From the NCBI GenBank assembly GCA_011048645.1, contig DSDR01000005.1:1-6667 (forward strand): 6,667 nt of DNA, in the 5' to 3' direction. The notes under the pieces were generated by a model. The model did no database searches and was not told the origin of the DNA. It was given only the letters and a program-made list of their open reading frames with translations. Positions 5,665 to 6,667 of this stretch are shown one piece after another (positions within the stretch are counted from its first letter, which is position 1; the number at the start of each line of letters is the position of its first letter). This stretch comes from Phycisphaerales bacterium (GTDB lineage: Bacteria; Planctomycetota; Phycisphaerae; Sedimentisphaerales; Anaerohalosphaeraceae). The position numbers and the translations under genes are program-made.

Positions 5665-6667
5665 TCAGGTTGTTTTGTTTTCCGGTACGCGGCTCTTGTC
5701 TTGCGATGGACGAAGCACCGTATCAATGTGAGTTTTCAGTCTATCGGCTCCCTCAACAAAATCCAGTTCCATTGCCAGCCACGCCAGTTGAATGCCGGCC
5801 TCTTCCGGTTTGAGCAGGGCCGCCTTGACCCCATCCTTTTCCGTACATAAGATCAGTGTTGCGCCGCACTGTTTGGCCTGACGAGTAATGGCACGAATAT
5901 CATCGGGCTTGTAGCGATAATGGTCGTTGAATATCCGCGTTCCAACGATGTCAATGCCGTTATGTCGTATCGACTCAATGAATGCATCGGGATTGCCGAT
6001 GCCGCAAAACACAAACGCGCGTTGATGTCGCAGCGATTCCAGCGATAAAACGGCTGCTTCGGTCGTCACGGCATGGGTATGTCGGCATGCGGCCTTGACC
6101 ACCGAAACGTACGGGGCCAGTTGCCCGATGCGGGTTTCAAGCCGCTGTAGTGCCTGCGGTTCAACCTGGTCATAACGTGTTATCACGATGACCTCTGCGC
6201 GTTTAAGTCCCTCGAGCGGCTCGCGAAGCAAACCGGCCGGAAGCACTCGTTCATAGCCGAACGGACACGTTGCGTCCAGCGTTACGATATTCAAATCACG
6301 GCCGAGCCGGCGATGCTGAAAACCGTCATCCAGGACCAGCACGTCGGCGCTGTATTGCGATACCGCCTTATGCGCCCCGGCTGCGCGATCGGGATCGACC
6401 AGAACCTTTGTGTTCGTACAGGCCCGCGCCAGCAGCGCCGGCTCGTCGGAAAGCGGTCCCCGTGGGGTCTTATAGCCCCGCGTCAGAATTGCACAACGAC
6501 GACCCTGACTTTCCAGGTATCGGCACAGCCAAATCACCAGCGGGGTCTTGCCCGTTCCGCCGGTGGTGATGTTGCCGACGCTGATGACCGGTACCGGCGC
6601 CGCAACGGTTTTCAACAGCCGTTGGTCGTACAATCGGTTCCGAAAGGCGACGGCACAGGCATACGGC
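5665..6667 (-). CDS. lpxK: Tetraacyldisaccharide 4'-kinase, N-terminus outside window
   Basis: LpxK is an inner-membrane P-loop kinase that phosphorylates the 4' position of the lipid A disaccharide precursor with ATP. 333 codons are visible and the frame is still open at the window edge, so the N-terminal membrane-anchoring part (a few tens of residues) is missing. The TTG at 6633 is not the start: the codons before it read PYACAVAFRNR and continue into LYDQRLLK, a normal LpxK sequence. Counting from that TTG codon, landmarks are VISVGNITTGGTGKTPL with Walker A at 25-30, TRGYK (51-55), SDEPALLA (62-69), LDDGFQHRRL with the catalytic-type Asp pair at 102-103, RVLPAGLLREPL (129-140), GIGNPDAF (211-218), NDHYRY (236-241) and TEKDGVK (264-270). 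It is the first visible gene of the LPS operon and ends 6 bases before hldE. The operon promoter must lie further upstream, outside the window. Confidence 0.96.
   Translation of the reverse strand, partial: PYACAVAFRNRLYDQRLLKTVAAPVPVISVGNITTGGTGKTPLVIWLCRYLESQGRRCAILTRGYKTPRGPLSDEPALLARACTNTKVLVDPDRAAGAHKAVSQYSADVLVLDDGFQHRRLGRDLNIVTLDATCPFGYERVLPAGLLREPLEGLKRAEVIVITRYDQVEPQALQRLETRIGQLAPYVSVVKAACRHTHAVTTEAAVLSLESLRHQRAFVFCGIGNPDAFIESIRHNGIDIVGTRIFNDHYRYKPDDIRAITRQAKQCGATLILCTEKDGVKAALLKPEEAGIQLAWLAMELDFVEGADRLKTHIDTVLRPSQDKSRVPENKTT

Noticed and set aside
6631..6633. TTG as the start codon of lpxK
   Set aside because: The frame continues upstream with RN-LYD-type LpxK sequence, so this is an internal Leu codon of a gene cut by the window edge.

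Overview
This window looks like chromosomal DNA of a Gram-negative (diderm) bacterium that makes lipopolysaccharide (LPS) with a heptose-containing inner core. Base composition is moderately GC-rich. Coding is dense and genes are joined by short overlaps. The lineage cannot be fixed from this sequence alone. My best guess is Planctomycetota (Phycisphaerae-like) or a related environmental group, from the style of the HldE C-terminus, the unusual HAD protein and the CACGAAGAA / AGTTTTGAGTT repeats between the two gene blocks. That guess rests on memory of similar sequences and has low to moderate confidence.

Left block, plus strand (1-950): the 3' end of a TPM-domain-type membrane protein with a glycine/phenylalanine-rich tail is followed 29 bases later by lemA. 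LemA and TPM proteins are often encoded side by side. Centre (951-1086): a 136-base convergent gap carrying two kinds of short direct repeat, with no convincing terminator. It is the only gap of note; no stretch over 300 bases lacks a gene.

Right block, minus strand (6667 down to 1087): a compact LPS operon transcribed in the order lpxK (5' end outside the window), hldE, gmhB-like HAD phosphatase, waaF-like heptosyltransferase, waaP-like LPS kinase. Junctions are a 6-base gap, a 4-base ATGA overlap, an 18-base gap and an 8-base overlap, so one mRNA with translational coupling is likely. The genes form a coherent route. LpxK adds the 4'-phosphate to lipid A. HldE makes heptose-1,7-bisphosphate and later ADP-heptose. 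The GmhB-like enzyme removes the 7-phosphate in between. The GT9 enzyme transfers heptose to the core, and the WaaP-like kinase phosphorylates the core. GmhA (isomerase) and HldD (epimerase) would be needed for the full E. coli-type pathway and are not in this window.

The most unusual item is the GmhB-like protein. It is about twice the normal length, with a Pro/Thr/Glu-rich linker of roughly 100 residues and a C-terminal pair of predicted membrane helices, and its usual zinc-binding loop is degraded. This suggests a membrane-tethered form of a normally soluble enzyme. I see no mobile element, CRISPR array, tRNA or rRNA, and no wholly new defence-type system.
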